DNA of 64,000 nt, from assembly GCA_947628135.1 (NCBI GenBank), contig CANQYT010000008.1, positions 1 to 64,000 of the forward strand, given 5' to 3'. The DNA is from an uncultured Clostridia bacterium. GTDB lineage: Bacteria; Bacillota; Clostridia; Christensenellales; CAG-314. Below the pieces are notes generated by a model. It did not search any database. It worked only from the letters and a program-made list of their open reading frames with translations, and was not told where the DNA came from. The translations under genes and the position numbers were made by a program. Below are positions 25,769 to 34,568 of the stretch, piece after piece. Position 1 is the first letter of the stretch. The number at the start of each line of letters is the position of its first letter.

Positions 25769-25791
25769 ATATACCTCAAATAATTTATAAT
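25763..25791 (+). promoter_or_regulatory. CRISPR leader promoter
   Basis: TTGTAA (overlapping the csn2 stop), 17-base spacer, TATAAT. The leader to the first repeat is only about 80 bases and ends TTTTGAG, one base off the ATTTGAG leader-anchoring motif known for type II-A spacer integration. Confidence 0.6.
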
Positions 25792-25848
25792 ATAGTTGCC
25801 TATCGAAATTAATGCGACCGGTAATCGTAAAAGTTTTCAAATTTTGAG

Positions 25849-28800
25849 GTTTGAGAATGGTGTAATTTCAGATAGGTCTAAAACGACCGCTTCTCCGCCA
25901 AAAGCGAACGACTTGTTTGAGAATGGTGTAATTTCAGATAGGTCTAAAACTATCCCCAAGAAGCCCGGCACGAGCCGACGGTTTGAGAATGGTGTAATTT
26001 CAGATAGGTCTAAAACCGTTTTCGGTATACTCTTTACCACACCTATGTTTGAGAATGGTGTAATTTCAGATAGGTCTAAAACTCTGCTGATTGGCAGAGA
26101 CAAGTTGCTTCGGTTTGAGAATGGTGTAATTTCAGATAGGTCTAAAACGAGCTGCGTCCGACTTCTGGCGAAGGACTGGTTTGAGAATGGTGTAATTTCA
26201 GATAGGTCTAAAACTAAATTTTTCCATAAATTATATATACCTCCGTTTGAGAATGGTGTAATTTCAGATAGGTCTAAAACATTGATTGCCAATGTTGAAA
26301 CGATAAAGCAGTTTGAGAATGGTGTAATTTCAGATAGGTCTAAAACGTAAGTAATTTTTGGAGGTATAATTTATGGGTTTGAGAATGGTGTAATTTCAGA
26401 TAGGTCTAAAACGGAAATCATCGCCAGGGTAAACCTCTTCAAGTTTGAGAATGGTGTAATTTCAGATAGGTCTAAAACGCTGATAAGCCGTTGAACTCAT
26501 TCTTTCCTGTTTGAGAATGGTGTAATTTCAGATAGGTCTAAAACCCTCGTCCGCGCCCAAATCAAGAGGAAGTCGTTTGAGAATGGTGTAATTTCAGATA
26601 GGTCTAAAACAAGGAAAACGGCGTAGGCAGCCGCGCAGCGGTTTGAGAATGGTGTAATTTCAGATAGGTCTAAAACTCTTCCCCTCACGACCGACCTCCG
26701 CGAGAGGTTTGAGAATGGTGTAATTTCAGATAGGTCTAAAACGTTCGCACAGATTTTTATGATCCTATTTTTGTTTGAGAATGGTGTAATTTCAGATAGG
26801 TCTAAAACTCATTTGCCTGATGAATATACGCCGGCTCAGTTTGAGAATGGTGTAATTTCAGATAGGTCTAAAACAACCAAACTTATCCAACATAGCCGAA
26901 AGAGGTTTGAGAATGGTGTAATTTCAGATAGGTCTAAAACACTTGCTTTGGATAAGCGTTCTAATACTCTGTTTGAGAATGGTGTAATTTCAGATAGGTC
27001 TAAAACTCAGTTGCGTCCTCTTTCCGGCGACGGGCTGGTTTGAGAATGGTGTAATTTCAGATAGGTCTAAAACTGCTTATTCTATGGGTGATTTTCCCCT
27101 CGCGTTTGAGAATGGTGTAATTTCAGATAGGTCTAAAACAACCAAATTCAACGGCGATACAGCAGTCCCGTTTGAGAATGGTGTAATTTCAGATAGGTCT
27201 AAAACAACAGTGCTTATGTGTACACCGACATTAAAGTTTGAGAATGGTGTAATTTCAGATAGGTCTAAAACTTCGAAAGCCGAGACAACTCGCAAAGCGT
27301 TGTTTGAGAATGGTGTAATTTCAGATAGGTCTAAAACAAGCCTCTTGCAACTCTTCCAGGTCGTCTAGTTTGAGAATGGTGTAATTTCAGATAGGTCTAA
27401 AACCAAATACGGACTTGTGTACATAACAGACGGGTTTGAGAATGGTGTAATTTCAGATAGGTCTAAAACTTGCCCGAAGGCGGCAACCTTTCTCGGCGTG
27501 TTTGAGAATGGTGTAATTTCAGATAGGTCTAAAACTTTGTAGCCGAATACAGTAGATCCAATTGAGTTTGAGAATGGTGTAATTTCAGATAGGTCTAAAA
27601 CGAAGGGTAAATCTTATCAGAAGAAAGCCAAGTTTGAGAATGGTGTAATTTCAGATAGGTCTAAAACAAATTGAACAGTTTGCCGCTATTCTTGTGCGTT
27701 TGAGAATGGTGTAATTTCAGATAGGTCTAAAACCGATTTGAACATTCGCGAACTTGCCGGGCGGTTTGAGAATGGTGTAATTTCAGATAGGTCTAAAACC
27801 GTTCGCTTTTCGTGGAATAGCAGTCAAAGGTTTGAGAATGGTGTAATTTCAGATAGGTCTAAAACTTGGAAGAATTGAAAAAAGAGTTGGAGGCGGTTTG
27901 AGAATGGTGTAATTTCAGATAGGTCTAAAACGACGCGGCGACCAATATAGACTCGTAATCAGTTTGAGAATGGTGTAATTTCAGATAGGTCTAAAACATT
28001 TACAACTTGCTGCTTGGTAGATCCCGGGTTTGAGAATGGTGTAATTTCAGATAGGTCTAAAACAGGGTTTACAAAAATCTCAAAGTGATATATGTTTGAG
28101 AATGGTGTAATTTCAGATAGGTCTAAAACCCGCGGCAATTCTTCCGCGGCGAACTTTTCGTTTGAGAATGGTGTAATTTCAGATAGGTCTAAAACCGCAA
28201 AAAAGGACGACACCAACATTGAAAAGTTTGAGAATGGTGTAATTTCAGATAGGTCTAAAACTTTTGTCCGTCACAATCTCCATTGAGTAGTGTTTGAGAA
28301 TGGTGTAATTTCAGATAGGTCTAAAACTTGCTGTTCCGAACTTTGCGCGGCTCGTCTGTTTGAGAATGGTGTAATTTCAGATAGGTCTAAAACGACGACT
28401 TGCGTGAGAATGACACGTTTGTAGTTTGAGAATGGTGTAATTTCAGATAGGTCTAAAACATTGCAAGTCATCTTCGACTGTTGCGCTTGGTTTGAGAATG
28501 GTGTAATTTCAGATAGGTCTAAAACGACGACTTGCGTGAGAATGACACGTTTGTAGTTTGAGAATGGTGTAATTTCAGATAGGTCTAAAACTAAAAACGA
28601 CATCCAAAAGCGTATTATAAAGTTTGAGAATGGTGTAATTTCAGATAGGTCTAAAACCGCTGATACGTTCGCTGACGGTGCAAGGCAGTTTGAGAATGGT
28701 GTAATTTCAGATAGGTCTAAAACTTCGGTCACGACTACGACGTCAACGGCGTTGTTTGAGAATGGTGTAATTTCAGATAGGTCTAAAACTCTTAGTGTGG

Positions 28801-28921
28801 GTTTTTTTCTCCCTGGCTCGTTTGAGAATGGTGTAATTTCAGATAGGTCTAAAACAGCGGTGCGGAGCAAAGCAGTACTTCCTTAGTTTGAGAATGGTGT
28901 AATTTAAGATAGGTTTAAAAT
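25849..28921 (+). CRISPR. Type II-A CRISPR array, 47 repeats and 46 spacers
   Basis: The 36-base repeat begins GTTTGAGAATGG and ends GGTCTAAAAC, with 30-base spacers (66-base period). One spacer (27007-27037) is 31 bases. Repeats 1-46 read identically; repeat 47 (28886-28921) carries three changes (C21A, C30T, C36T), marking the old end. A further decayed half-repeat starts at 28949. Spacer 39 (28394-28423) and spacer 41 (28526-28555) are identical. No spacer match to the rest of the window was noticed by eye. Adjacent cas9-cas1-cas2-csn2 and the tracrRNA complete the system. Confidence 0.99.
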
Positions 28922-28948
28922 CTCGGGAGAGCCATCGGAAAGGAAGAA

Positions 28949-28975
28949 GTCTGAGAAAGGTGTAATCTCAAACGG
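28949..28975 (+). repeat. Decayed CRISPR half-repeat beyond the array end
   Basis: GTCTGAGAAAGGTGTAAT resembles the first half of the repeat, 63 bases after repeat 47. The intervening 27 bases are not an obvious spacer of normal length. Confidence 0.6.
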
Positions 28976-29008
28976 TGGGCGCAAAGTCGAAAATGCCAGA
29001 AGATGAAA

Positions 29009-29060
29009 ACTCGCCGCCCAAAGGCTCATTTGGAGCGGTTTGTTTATGTGGGCGGCGAGT
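29009..29060. repeat. 12-bp perfect inverted repeat after the array
   Basis: ACTCGCCGCCCA (29009-29020) and TGGGCGGCGAGT (29049-29060), with an inner GCTC/GAGC hairpin. Leftward it is followed by TTTTC, so it may terminate leftward RNA. Rightward there is no T run. Confidence 0.65.
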
Positions 29061-29117
29061 TAAATTACATTGCAACCCGTTTCGTTGTCGGCAAAACATA
29101 GGTATGGTCCAACGAAT

Positions 29118-29198
29118 GAAAAAAACACACCGACCGTTGTAAAACAGTCGGTGAATTACTAACATAGCCCTCAAACGGCTAAGACGGACCTTGCGGTC
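29118..29198 (-). ncRNA. Predicted small RNA downstream of the array, unknown family
   Basis: About 80 bases with three hairpins: GACC-GCAA-GGTC, TAGCC/GGCTA, and CACCGAC/GTCGGTG followed on the minus strand by a T7 run. A near-consensus promoter sits immediately upstream. No coding frame with a start signal is present. It converges on the array, and a second hairpin with TTTTC at 29005-29060 could stop readthrough. No match to the CRISPR repeat longer than a few bases was found. Confidence 0.65.
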
Positions 29199-29204
29199 GA
29201 TTAC

Positions 29205-29233
29205 AGTATATGCCATTTTCGGGAAAATGTCAA
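29205..29233 (-). promoter_or_regulatory. Promoter of the small RNA at 29118-29198
   Basis: Minus strand TTGACA (29233-29228), 17-base spacer, TATACT (29210-29205). Confidence 0.75.
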
Positions 29234-29401
29234 TATACTTGAAAGAATTTGTGCGCGGCACGTTGTTTTTCGTCAATTTGGATTGCCGCAATGAGGAAAC
29301 GCATTGCCTCTCAACCCGCTGTGGAGGTTGACGGGTTGTCTGCGTGCGCCGACGGAGAGCGTTCGGCAAAACGCAAATCCCGACGGAATTTGCATTTTTG
29401 C

Positions 29402-29430
29402 TTGCATTTTGCGGCATACTGTTGTACAAT
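29402..29430 (+). promoter_or_regulatory. Promoter of the DUF1858 gene
   Basis: TTGCAT, 17-base spacer, TACAAT, about 27 bases before the ATG at 29464. Confidence 0.55.
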
Positions 29431-29463
29431 AACGTTGCAAAATATTTTACAAGGAGAATTGCT

Positions 29464-29646
29464 ATGATAACCAAGGATATGAAAATAGTGGAAGTGTTGC
29501 AAGTCAAGCCCGAAGCGGCGCGCGTTTTCGGTCAATACGGAATGGGCTGTATTCACTGTCTTATGGCTCACACCGAAACGGTAGAAGAAGCGGCGGCGGT
29601 ACACGGCGTGGACGTGGAAGTTATGCTCGCTCAACTCAACGCTTAA
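29464..29646 (+). CDS. DUF1858 domain protein
   Basis: 60-residue protein matching the DUF1858 / redox-disulfide pattern often encoded near hybrid-cluster proteins: ITKDMKIVEVLQVKPEAARV followed by YGMGCIHCLMAHTETVEEAA. The CxxC pair (GCIHC) is the likely redox or metal site. AAGGAGA precedes the ATG, and a strong hairpin terminator follows 3 bases after the stop, so it is monocistronic. No hybrid-cluster gene is in the window. Role in redox sensing is inferred from the family. Confidence 0.85.
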   Translation: MITKDMKIVEVLQVKPEAARVFGQYGMGCIHCLMAHTETVEEAAAVHGVDVEVMLAQLNA

Positions 29647-29649
29647 CAC

Positions 29650-29677
29650 ATCTCCCCGACGCGTCGGGGAGATTTTT
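29650..29677 (+). terminator. Rho-independent terminator
   Basis: ATCTCCCCGAC / GTCGGGGAGAT perfect 11-bp stem with a 2-base centre, then TTTT. Confidence 0.85.
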
Positions 29678-29689
29678 GTAAAAGCGGTA

Positions 29690-29718
29690 TTGACTTTGAC
29701 TTGTCGCTTTGGTAAAAT
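29690..29718 (+). promoter_or_regulatory. Promoter of the split-barrel gene
   Basis: TTGACT, 17-base spacer, TAAAAT. A second overlapping pair, TTGACT-16-TATAAT, ends at 29722. Confidence 0.6.
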
Positions 29719-29748
29719 ATAATCGGAAATATATTTCGGGAGGTCGCT

Positions 29749-30225
29749 ATGGATCAACAGCAAATCTACGCCAGAGCGTTGGAAGTTATGGAAGAGAACT
29801 TTTGCCACGTAGTGGAAATGAGCGTGGCTTCGGCTGCCAACGGAGAGGTAGCCGCCCGCGATCTCAACGCCTACTATCATTTGGGCAAATTTTACGTGCT
29901 TAGCAAGCGCGGCAACACGTTGATGAAACACATTGCCGTCTGCCCCGTGGTGGGTATATGTCACGGTTCGCACAATATGCAGGGCGAGGCTCGCGATCTC
30001 GGTCATCCGTTGGAAGCGCAAAACGCCGAATTGCGCAAGCAACTCAAAAAGCAGTTTTCGCTCAACTACACCGACTACGTTTCCGAGTCCGACCCGGAAA
30101 TGAGGATAGTGGAAATTACGCTCACCAAGGCGGAAACGTACACGCGCTATCACAGATACGCAATAGATTTTGTAAACAAAACCGCCGAAAGGGATCACAC
30201 TATACCGCTGTTTTTGTACAGATAG
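29749..30225 (+). CDS. Possible FMN-binding split-barrel protein (PNPOx-like)
   Basis: 158 residues, no signal peptide, good GGGAGG ribosome-binding site. The order of features (FYVLSKRGNTLMKHIAVCP; a glycine-rich SHNMQGEARDLGHPL; LKKQFSLNYTDY; RIVEITLTKAETYTRY) recalls pyridoxamine-phosphate-oxidase-like split beta-barrels that bind FMN or F420. The N-terminal helix (YARALEVMEENFCHVVEMSV) is also common there. The match is by general pattern, not by a strict motif. It is monocistronic between two terminators. Confidence 0.5.
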   Translation: MDQQQIYARALEVMEENFCHVVEMSVASAANGEVAARDLNAYYHLGKFYVLSKRGNTLMKHIAVCPVVGICHGSHNMQGEARDLGHPLEAQNAELRKQLKKQFSLNYTDYVSESDPEMRIVEITLTKAETYTRYHRYAIDFVNKTAERDHTIPLFLYR

Positions 30226-30283
30226 CGGCGCATATCCTCAATTTTACGTTGTTAAACTGCTTTATGCAGACATTTCTCTGTTG

Positions 30284-30316
30284 AAAAAGCCGACCGTTTT
30301 CGGGTCGGCTTTTTTG
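30284..30316. terminator. Bidirectional terminator
   Basis: AAAAGCCGACC / GGGTCGGCTTTT hairpin with T runs both ways, between the split-barrel gene and the convergent pmbA-like gene. Confidence 0.8.
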
Positions 30317-30346
30317 TGACGTTTGTTTTGAAATGCGGTCGTGTAA

Positions 30347-31573
30347 CTACGCTTTGTTGACTATCTTCGCTTTGTATACAAAGTGTTTTTGCTTGCCGAA
30401 GTCGAACACGCCTTTGTCCGTTACGCCGACAAAACCGTCGTTCAGCAAGTCGAAGATATTCACCGCAACGACAAATTCGGGCAGACGTCCCAACAGTTTG
30501 CCGTTCTCGTACAGGTAAGCCGTCATTACGGGCATACTTATATCTCCGCTCGGAGTCATATCTCCGCCGCCCGTGTCGGAAAGGTATATCGCTTTTCCTT
30601 TCACCAATTCGGACAGGTCGTTCGCGGTGTTCACAATGTCCAACCCCTCCGCTCCGGGCATAGGCACACCGTTGTATGCCGCCGACGCCGTGCCGAGATT
30701 GGCGGTGTTGTAAAGCGCGGCTGAACGTTTGCAGGTCAGCAGTCTTTCCAACACGCCGTTTTTCACAATGTAATTTACGTATCCGTCGTTTACAACGCCT
30801 TCTGCGTCAAAAAATGGCACGTTGAGTTGTTCCGACGGAGCGCGGTTTACAACAAGAGAAAATTTCTCGTTGAAGATCTTTTGACCGAGTTTATCCGCAA
30901 ACAGCGATGCGTTGTTGAAATACATATCTGCGACAAGATGGCTCAGCGCATATTGCAGCGGTTCGAAACTGCCTATAACCGTCACGTCGTTCTCTTCCAC
31001 GTGAGGCAGTTTGGACAGAAACGCGTCGCATATCATCTTTACGTCGCGGCAAATTGCGTCCTCGTCGAAGCAATCGCTTTCGCAGCCGTAGCCCTCGTCG
31101 AGAATGTTCGGAGAGCCTTTCAGTTTGATTCCAAGAGAAATGAGAAATTGATTTCCCTTGTACGAGTAGTGTTCGCCGTCGCTGCTTTCGTAACAACTTT
31201 CGCTGCCGTTGAGTTGTACTTTGTTGCTGAACAAAAATTTCGGATTTTCCGCCCCCAATCTGTCCAAAAGGTGTTGTATGGTGGGGATAAAGTCCTTGTC
31301 GTCGAATATATGTTTTGTGGCGTCCACGGTAAGAGAACGCTTGCCGCCGTGCGTTTCGGGGTAGGCGATGCCCTGCGACAGTTTCGCGGTGGCGGCTTGT
31401 TGCAAGCAGTCCCAATCCGCTTTTCCGAGAGAGCCTTCAACTCCTATCGCGCCTTTGTCGTACACGCGGAAAGTGTTTTTCGTGCTGTTGTTTATTCTGA
31501 GACTTTCCACTTTGTTCGCCACAACGTTCAGGCATCTGTTGGATTCTTTATATGTAAGTCTTTCGGTTTTCAC
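30347..31573 (-). CDS. TldD/PmbA family protein, PmbA (TldE)-like subunit
   Basis: 408 residues, the non-catalytic partner type of the TldD/TldE metalloprotease pair. It lacks an HExxxH motif and has a TldE-like C-terminal half (NGVLERLLTCKRSAALYN; GVPMPGAEGLDIV; GDISMPVMTAYLYENGKLLG). Start is GTG at 31573, because AGGAGG lies six bases upstream on the minus strand. It follows tldD by 10 bases. TldD/E cleaves unfolded or modified peptides such as microcin precursors; no peptide natural product gene is visible here, so housekeeping peptide turnover is as likely. Confidence 0.85.
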   Translation of the reverse strand: MKTERLTYKESNRCLNVVANKVESLRINNSTKNTFRVYDKGAIGVEGSLGKADWDCLQQAATAKLSQGIAYPETHGGKRSLTVDATKHIFDDKDFIPTIQHLLDRLGAENPKFLFSNKVQLNGSESCYESSDGEHYSYKGNQFLISLGIKLKGSPNILDEGYGCESDCFDEDAICRDVKMICDAFLSKLPHVEENDVTVIGSFEPLQYALSHLVADMYFNNASLFADKLGQKIFNEKFSLVVNRAPSEQLNVPFFDAEGVVNDGYVNYIVKNGVLERLLTCKRSAALYNTANLGTASAAYNGVPMPGAEGLDIVNTANDLSELVKGKAIYLSDTGGGDMTPSGDISMPVMTAYLYENGKLLGRLPEFVVAVNIFDLLNDGFVGVTDKGVFDFGKQKHFVYKAKIVNKA

Positions 31574-31583
31574 TTCGCGCCTC

Positions 31584-32918
31584 CTATTGTACGTTCATAC
31601 GGGACACGCGAATGTGCGGTCCGCCGAGACCCACGTTGAGCGGGTATTGTTCCATTTTGCCGCAGCCGCCCGTAACGAAACTGAGCAGCTGTCTGTCGTT
31701 GCCTATGCCGTCTATAAGTCCGAGCGTTTCGAACACGTTGCCCGTCAGTACGGCTATTTTTACGGGTTGTCCCAACTTTCCATCCACTATTTCGTAGGCA
31801 ATGTTGGGCGCGATGGTAAACGTGGACATTCCGCTTCCGTGCTTTACGGAGTAAACGTAGTAGCCGTGTTTGATGGGGGCGATCAATTCCTCGAAAGAAC
31901 TGTCCCCGTTCTCCACGAAAGTGGTGGTCATTCGGACGATAGGTTCGTAGTCGCAGCTGATAGCCCGCGCGTTGCCCGTCGGTTGTTCGTCAAGCGCCGC
32001 CGCGGTGGTCGCGCTGTGCAGTCTGCCCGAAAGTATGCCGTTTTTGATAAGGTAGGTGTCGGTGGCGGCAGTGCCTTCGTCGTCGTACGGGACGTAGCCG
32101 CTTCCCTCAAACACGCCGCTTTCGCGAATGGTAAGTATGGGCGAAGCGACCTGTTTGCCCAACGTCCACTCTTTCGCCATCGCTTCATCGCCCAGCATAA
32201 AGTCGCTTTCCGACTTGTGTCCGAAACTTTCGTGCGCAAACACCCCCGTAACAATAGGCGCAAGCACCACGGGATAACTGCCTGCAACTATGGGCTTGGC
32301 GTTGCGTATGAAGTCCTCGCAGCGCGAAACGAATCCGGTCAGTTCGCCGTCCGTGTAGGCAAGCGCGTCGAAATCGGTGCGCGCCTTGGACAGTTGTTCC
32401 CGCATAGTCTCTTCGCCGTAGGCAAACGCCATTCCGTAAGCGACCCCGCACGTCTGAAAGTCGTACTTGATGTCTGCCCCTTTGGAGGAGTAAAATTCGT
32501 AAAGCGAATATCTGTCAAGATACTGCGCCGTTTTCAGATTGCACAACTCGCTTGTCAATTTGGAGTCCGTTTCGGCAATCAGTTGCAGTTTGCGCTCGAA
32601 GGGTACGTTTTTGACGCTTCTGTCGGCGAATACGAGTTTTACGTCCTTGTTTACTTGGTAACGCGCGACTATCGGGTGACGGTCTATGTTTTCGTCCGCC
32701 TGCGCGTAGGCGTACAATTCGTCCAGCGCCTGCTGGACCGCGTTTGCGTCGTCGGTAGAGGTGTAGTACCACATTCTGCCGTCGAAAACACGTACAAACG
32801 CCTTTTTCTCTTCGGTGGTCTTAGCCTCGTGCAACTGTCCGTTTTGCAACAATATTTGCGTCGTAAAACGGTCCTCTATACGCACGTCGGAATAGAACCC
32901 TTTTCGGAATTTATACAT
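31584..32918 (-). CDS. tldD: TldD-like metallopeptidase
   Basis: 444-residue catalytic subunit of the TldD/TldE peptidase. GVFAHESFGHKSESDFMLGD contains the zinc-binding HESFGH (His229, Glu230, His234). A late cysteine lies in FVTGGCGKMEQYPLNVGLGGP, the conserved C-terminal TldD segment. AGGAGG five bases before ATG 32918 fixes the start; an upstream codon at 32945 lies in the promoter. It is the first gene of a two-gene leftward operon with the PmbA-like subunit. Confidence 0.9.
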   Translation of the reverse strand: MYKFRKGFYSDVRIEDRFTTQILLQNGQLHEAKTTEEKKAFVRVFDGRMWYYTSTDDANAVQQALDELYAYAQADENIDRHPIVARYQVNKDVKLVFADRSVKNVPFERKLQLIAETDSKLTSELCNLKTAQYLDRYSLYEFYSSKGADIKYDFQTCGVAYGMAFAYGEETMREQLSKARTDFDALAYTDGELTGFVSRCEDFIRNAKPIVAGSYPVVLAPIVTGVFAHESFGHKSESDFMLGDEAMAKEWTLGKQVASPILTIRESGVFEGSGYVPYDDEGTAATDTYLIKNGILSGRLHSATTAAALDEQPTGNARAISCDYEPIVRMTTTFVENGDSSFEELIAPIKHGYYVYSVKHGSGMSTFTIAPNIAYEIVDGKLGQPVKIAVLTGNVFETLGLIDGIGNDRQLLSFVTGGCGKMEQYPLNVGLGGPHIRVSRMNVQ

Positions 32919-32944
32919 TGTGCCTCCTGTTTTGTTTTTTTTCA

Positions 32945-32974
32945 ATTATACTTCTGCGGCGGTTGCGTTGTCAA
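32945..32974 (-). promoter_or_regulatory. tldD promoter
   Basis: Minus strand TTGACA (32974-32969), 18-base spacer, TATAAT (32950-32945). Confidence 0.7.
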
Positions 32975-33027
32975 GCGCCTGTTGCTTAATAGCGCCAAGC
33001 GGCGATTGCGTCGCCACCGAATAACAA

Positions 33028-33056
33028 TAGACAAAAACGCCGATTCGGTGTATAAT
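33028..33056 (+). promoter_or_regulatory. Promoter of the small membrane protein / ung operon
   Basis: TAGACA, 17-base spacer, TATAAT. Confidence 0.65.
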
Positions 33057-33084
33057 TTTTTCAAACTGATTTACGGAGAAGAAA

Positions 33085-33477
33085 ATGTTGCTCGGAGTGG
33101 GTCTCGATCAATGGCTGCCTTGGGCGGTGCTTGCGATAGCGCTTGCGGCGCTTGGCGGGCTGATAGCGCGATTTGCCGTTTTGTACCGCGATTTGCGCAG
33201 AGAAAAGCGAGAACGCCTCGCCGCCTCGTCCAAACTCGACGCAGAGGCGGTTTCGGACGGCGAGTATCTCGTGCTTGCGGCGTTCAGCCCTTATCAAGTA
33301 GGCAAGCAACTTGACGCGGGCGAGTACCTGCTAAAAACGGGAGACGGCGGAATAAGTTTGCAGATCAACGGAGTCGTGGCGGATTTTTCGGACGGCGAAA
33401 CGATTGTTTTGCAGACGGGCGACGTACTTCGGTGCGAAAGAGAACTGCGGATAAAACCATCGGATATGGGAGAATAG
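33085..33477 (+). CDS. Small membrane-anchored protein, unknown function
   Basis: 130 residues: one N-terminal transmembrane helix (about residues 10-33), a basic juxtamembrane stretch (YRDLRREKRERLAASSK), then a small beta-rich soluble domain (EYLVLAAFSPYQVGKQLDAG...). CGGAGAA precedes the ATG. It ends two bases before ung and shares its promoter. No family was recognised. Orientation with the soluble part inside the cell is suggested by the basic residues after the helix. Confidence 0.65.
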   Translation: MLLGVGLDQWLPWAVLAIALAALGGLIARFAVLYRDLRREKRERLAASSKLDAEAVSDGEYLVLAAFSPYQVGKQLDAGEYLLKTGDGGISLQINGVVADFSDGETIVLQTGDVLRCERELRIKPSDMGE

Positions 33478-33479
33478 TT

Positions 33480-34139
33480 ATGCAAAGAAGTTACAACGGT
33501 TGGGACGATTTGTTTCTGCAAGAATTTGCCAAGCCCTATTTTGTGCGGCTGAAAGCGTTTTTGGTGGAGGAATACGCAACTAAACGCGTGTATCCGCCCA
33601 AAAGACTGATACTCAACGCTTTCGACAACACCGCGTACGAGGACGTCAACGCGGTGATACTCGGTCAAGACCCTTACTACAATTACGGACAGGCGATGGG
33701 AATGAGTTTTTCCGTGCCGCAAGGCGTCGCCGTCCCCAAAAGTCTCGTAAATATTTTCGAGGAGATAAAAAACGACACGGGCAGCCCCACAAGCATAGAG
33801 GGCGGCGATCTCACTCCGTGGGCAAAGCAGGGCGTTTTGCTTATGAACACGGTACTCACCGTGGAAGAAGGCAAGCCCAATTCTCACAAAGATATGGGGT
33901 GGGAACAGTTTACCGACGCCGTGATAAGTTACCTCAACGCCCGCGAAAGGGGAATGGCGTTTCTGCTTTGGGGGCGCAACGCGTACGCAAAGAAAGAACT
34001 CATCACCGCTCCGCAGCACCTTGTGCTTACCGCGCCTCACCCGAGTCCGCTTTCGGCGTACAGCGGTTTTTTCGGGTGCAAGCATTTCAGCAAAGTAAAC
34101 GAATTTCTCTCAAAACAGGGCAAAAACATCAAATGGTAG
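33480..34139 (+). CDS. ung: Uracil-DNA glycosylase, family 1
   Basis: 219-residue base-excision repair enzyme that removes uracil from DNA. VILGQDPYYNYGQAMGMSFS contains the water-activating Asp64 in GQDPYY; LLMNTVLTVEEGKPNSH and the C-terminal LTAPHPSPLSAYSGF carry the His-containing loop. Length is standard for bacterial Ung. Start at ATG 33480 behind GGGAGA. It follows the small membrane protein gene by two bases. Confidence 0.97.
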   Translation: MQRSYNGWDDLFLQEFAKPYFVRLKAFLVEEYATKRVYPPKRLILNAFDNTAYEDVNAVILGQDPYYNYGQAMGMSFSVPQGVAVPKSLVNIFEEIKNDTGSPTSIEGGDLTPWAKQGVLLMNTVLTVEEGKPNSHKDMGWEQFTDAVISYLNARERGMAFLLWGRNAYAKKELITAPQHLVLTAPHPSPLSAYSGFFGCKHFSKVNEFLSKQGKNIKW

Positions 34140-34159
34140 CGAAAAAGAGCAAAAAACAG

Positions 34160-34188
34160 TTGATTTTTATTTGTCTTTAATATATAAT
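34160..34188 (+). promoter_or_regulatory. rpsF operon promoter
   Basis: TTGATT, 17-base spacer, TATAAT. Confidence 0.7.
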
Positions 34189-34195
34189 GATTTTT

Positions 34196-34265
34196 GCCCG
34201 AACAGGGCGACCTTGCTGCGAGACCGACTTGCAGCCAATTAAGACCACAAGGAGGTAAAGTCACA
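34196..34265 (+). promoter_or_regulatory. rpsF leader with candidate S6:S18 binding hairpin
   Basis: The roughly 70-base leader contains GCTGC...GCAGC enclosing GAGACCGACTT. An exposed CCG in such a loop is the hallmark of the S6:S18 autoregulatory leader known from other bacteria. The structure call is by eye. Confidence 0.45.
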
Positions 34266-34550
34266 ATGAACAGTTACGAATTGTTGTACATTCTTAACAA
34301 CGATTTGGCGGACGAAGCAAAAGACGCGGTAGTGGAAAAACTCAACGCGGTTGTCACAGGCAACGGCGGCGTCGTAGACGGTGTGGAAAAATGGGGGACG
34401 AGACGTCTCGCTTATCCCATCAACTACAAAACCGAAGGCTACTACGTGCTTGTAAACTTCTCTGCACCCGCAACTCTGCCGGGAGAACTCGAACGTGTGA
34501 TGCGTATCAATCAGGACGCCGTCATTCGTTTTATGATCGTCAAGAGATAA
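34266..34550 (+). CDS. rpsF: Ribosomal protein bS6
   Basis: 94-residue small-subunit protein of the platform, where it pairs with bS18. NSYELLYILNNDLADEAKDA and EKWGTRRLAYPINYKTEGYYVLVNF are standard bS6. AAGGAGGT precedes ATG 34266. First gene of rpsF-ssb-rpsR, the normal Firmicutes arrangement. Confidence 0.97.
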   Translation: MNSYELLYILNNDLADEAKDAVVEKLNAVVTGNGGVVDGVEKWGTRRLAYPINYKTEGYYVLVNFSAPATLPGELERVMRINQDAVIRFMIVKR

Positions 34551-34568
34551 TCTATTGAGGAGAAACTT

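Noticed and set aside
25796..28870. Long open frames through the array on both strands (repeating FENGVISDRSKT and VLDLSEITPFSN)
   Set aside because: The 66-base repeat-plus-spacer period is a multiple of three and the repeat has no stop in these frames, so the frames are a by-product of the CRISPR array.
31368..33314. 648-codon rightward frame over tldD/pmbA
   Set aside because: Antisense to two genes with conserved motifs and good ribosome-binding sites.
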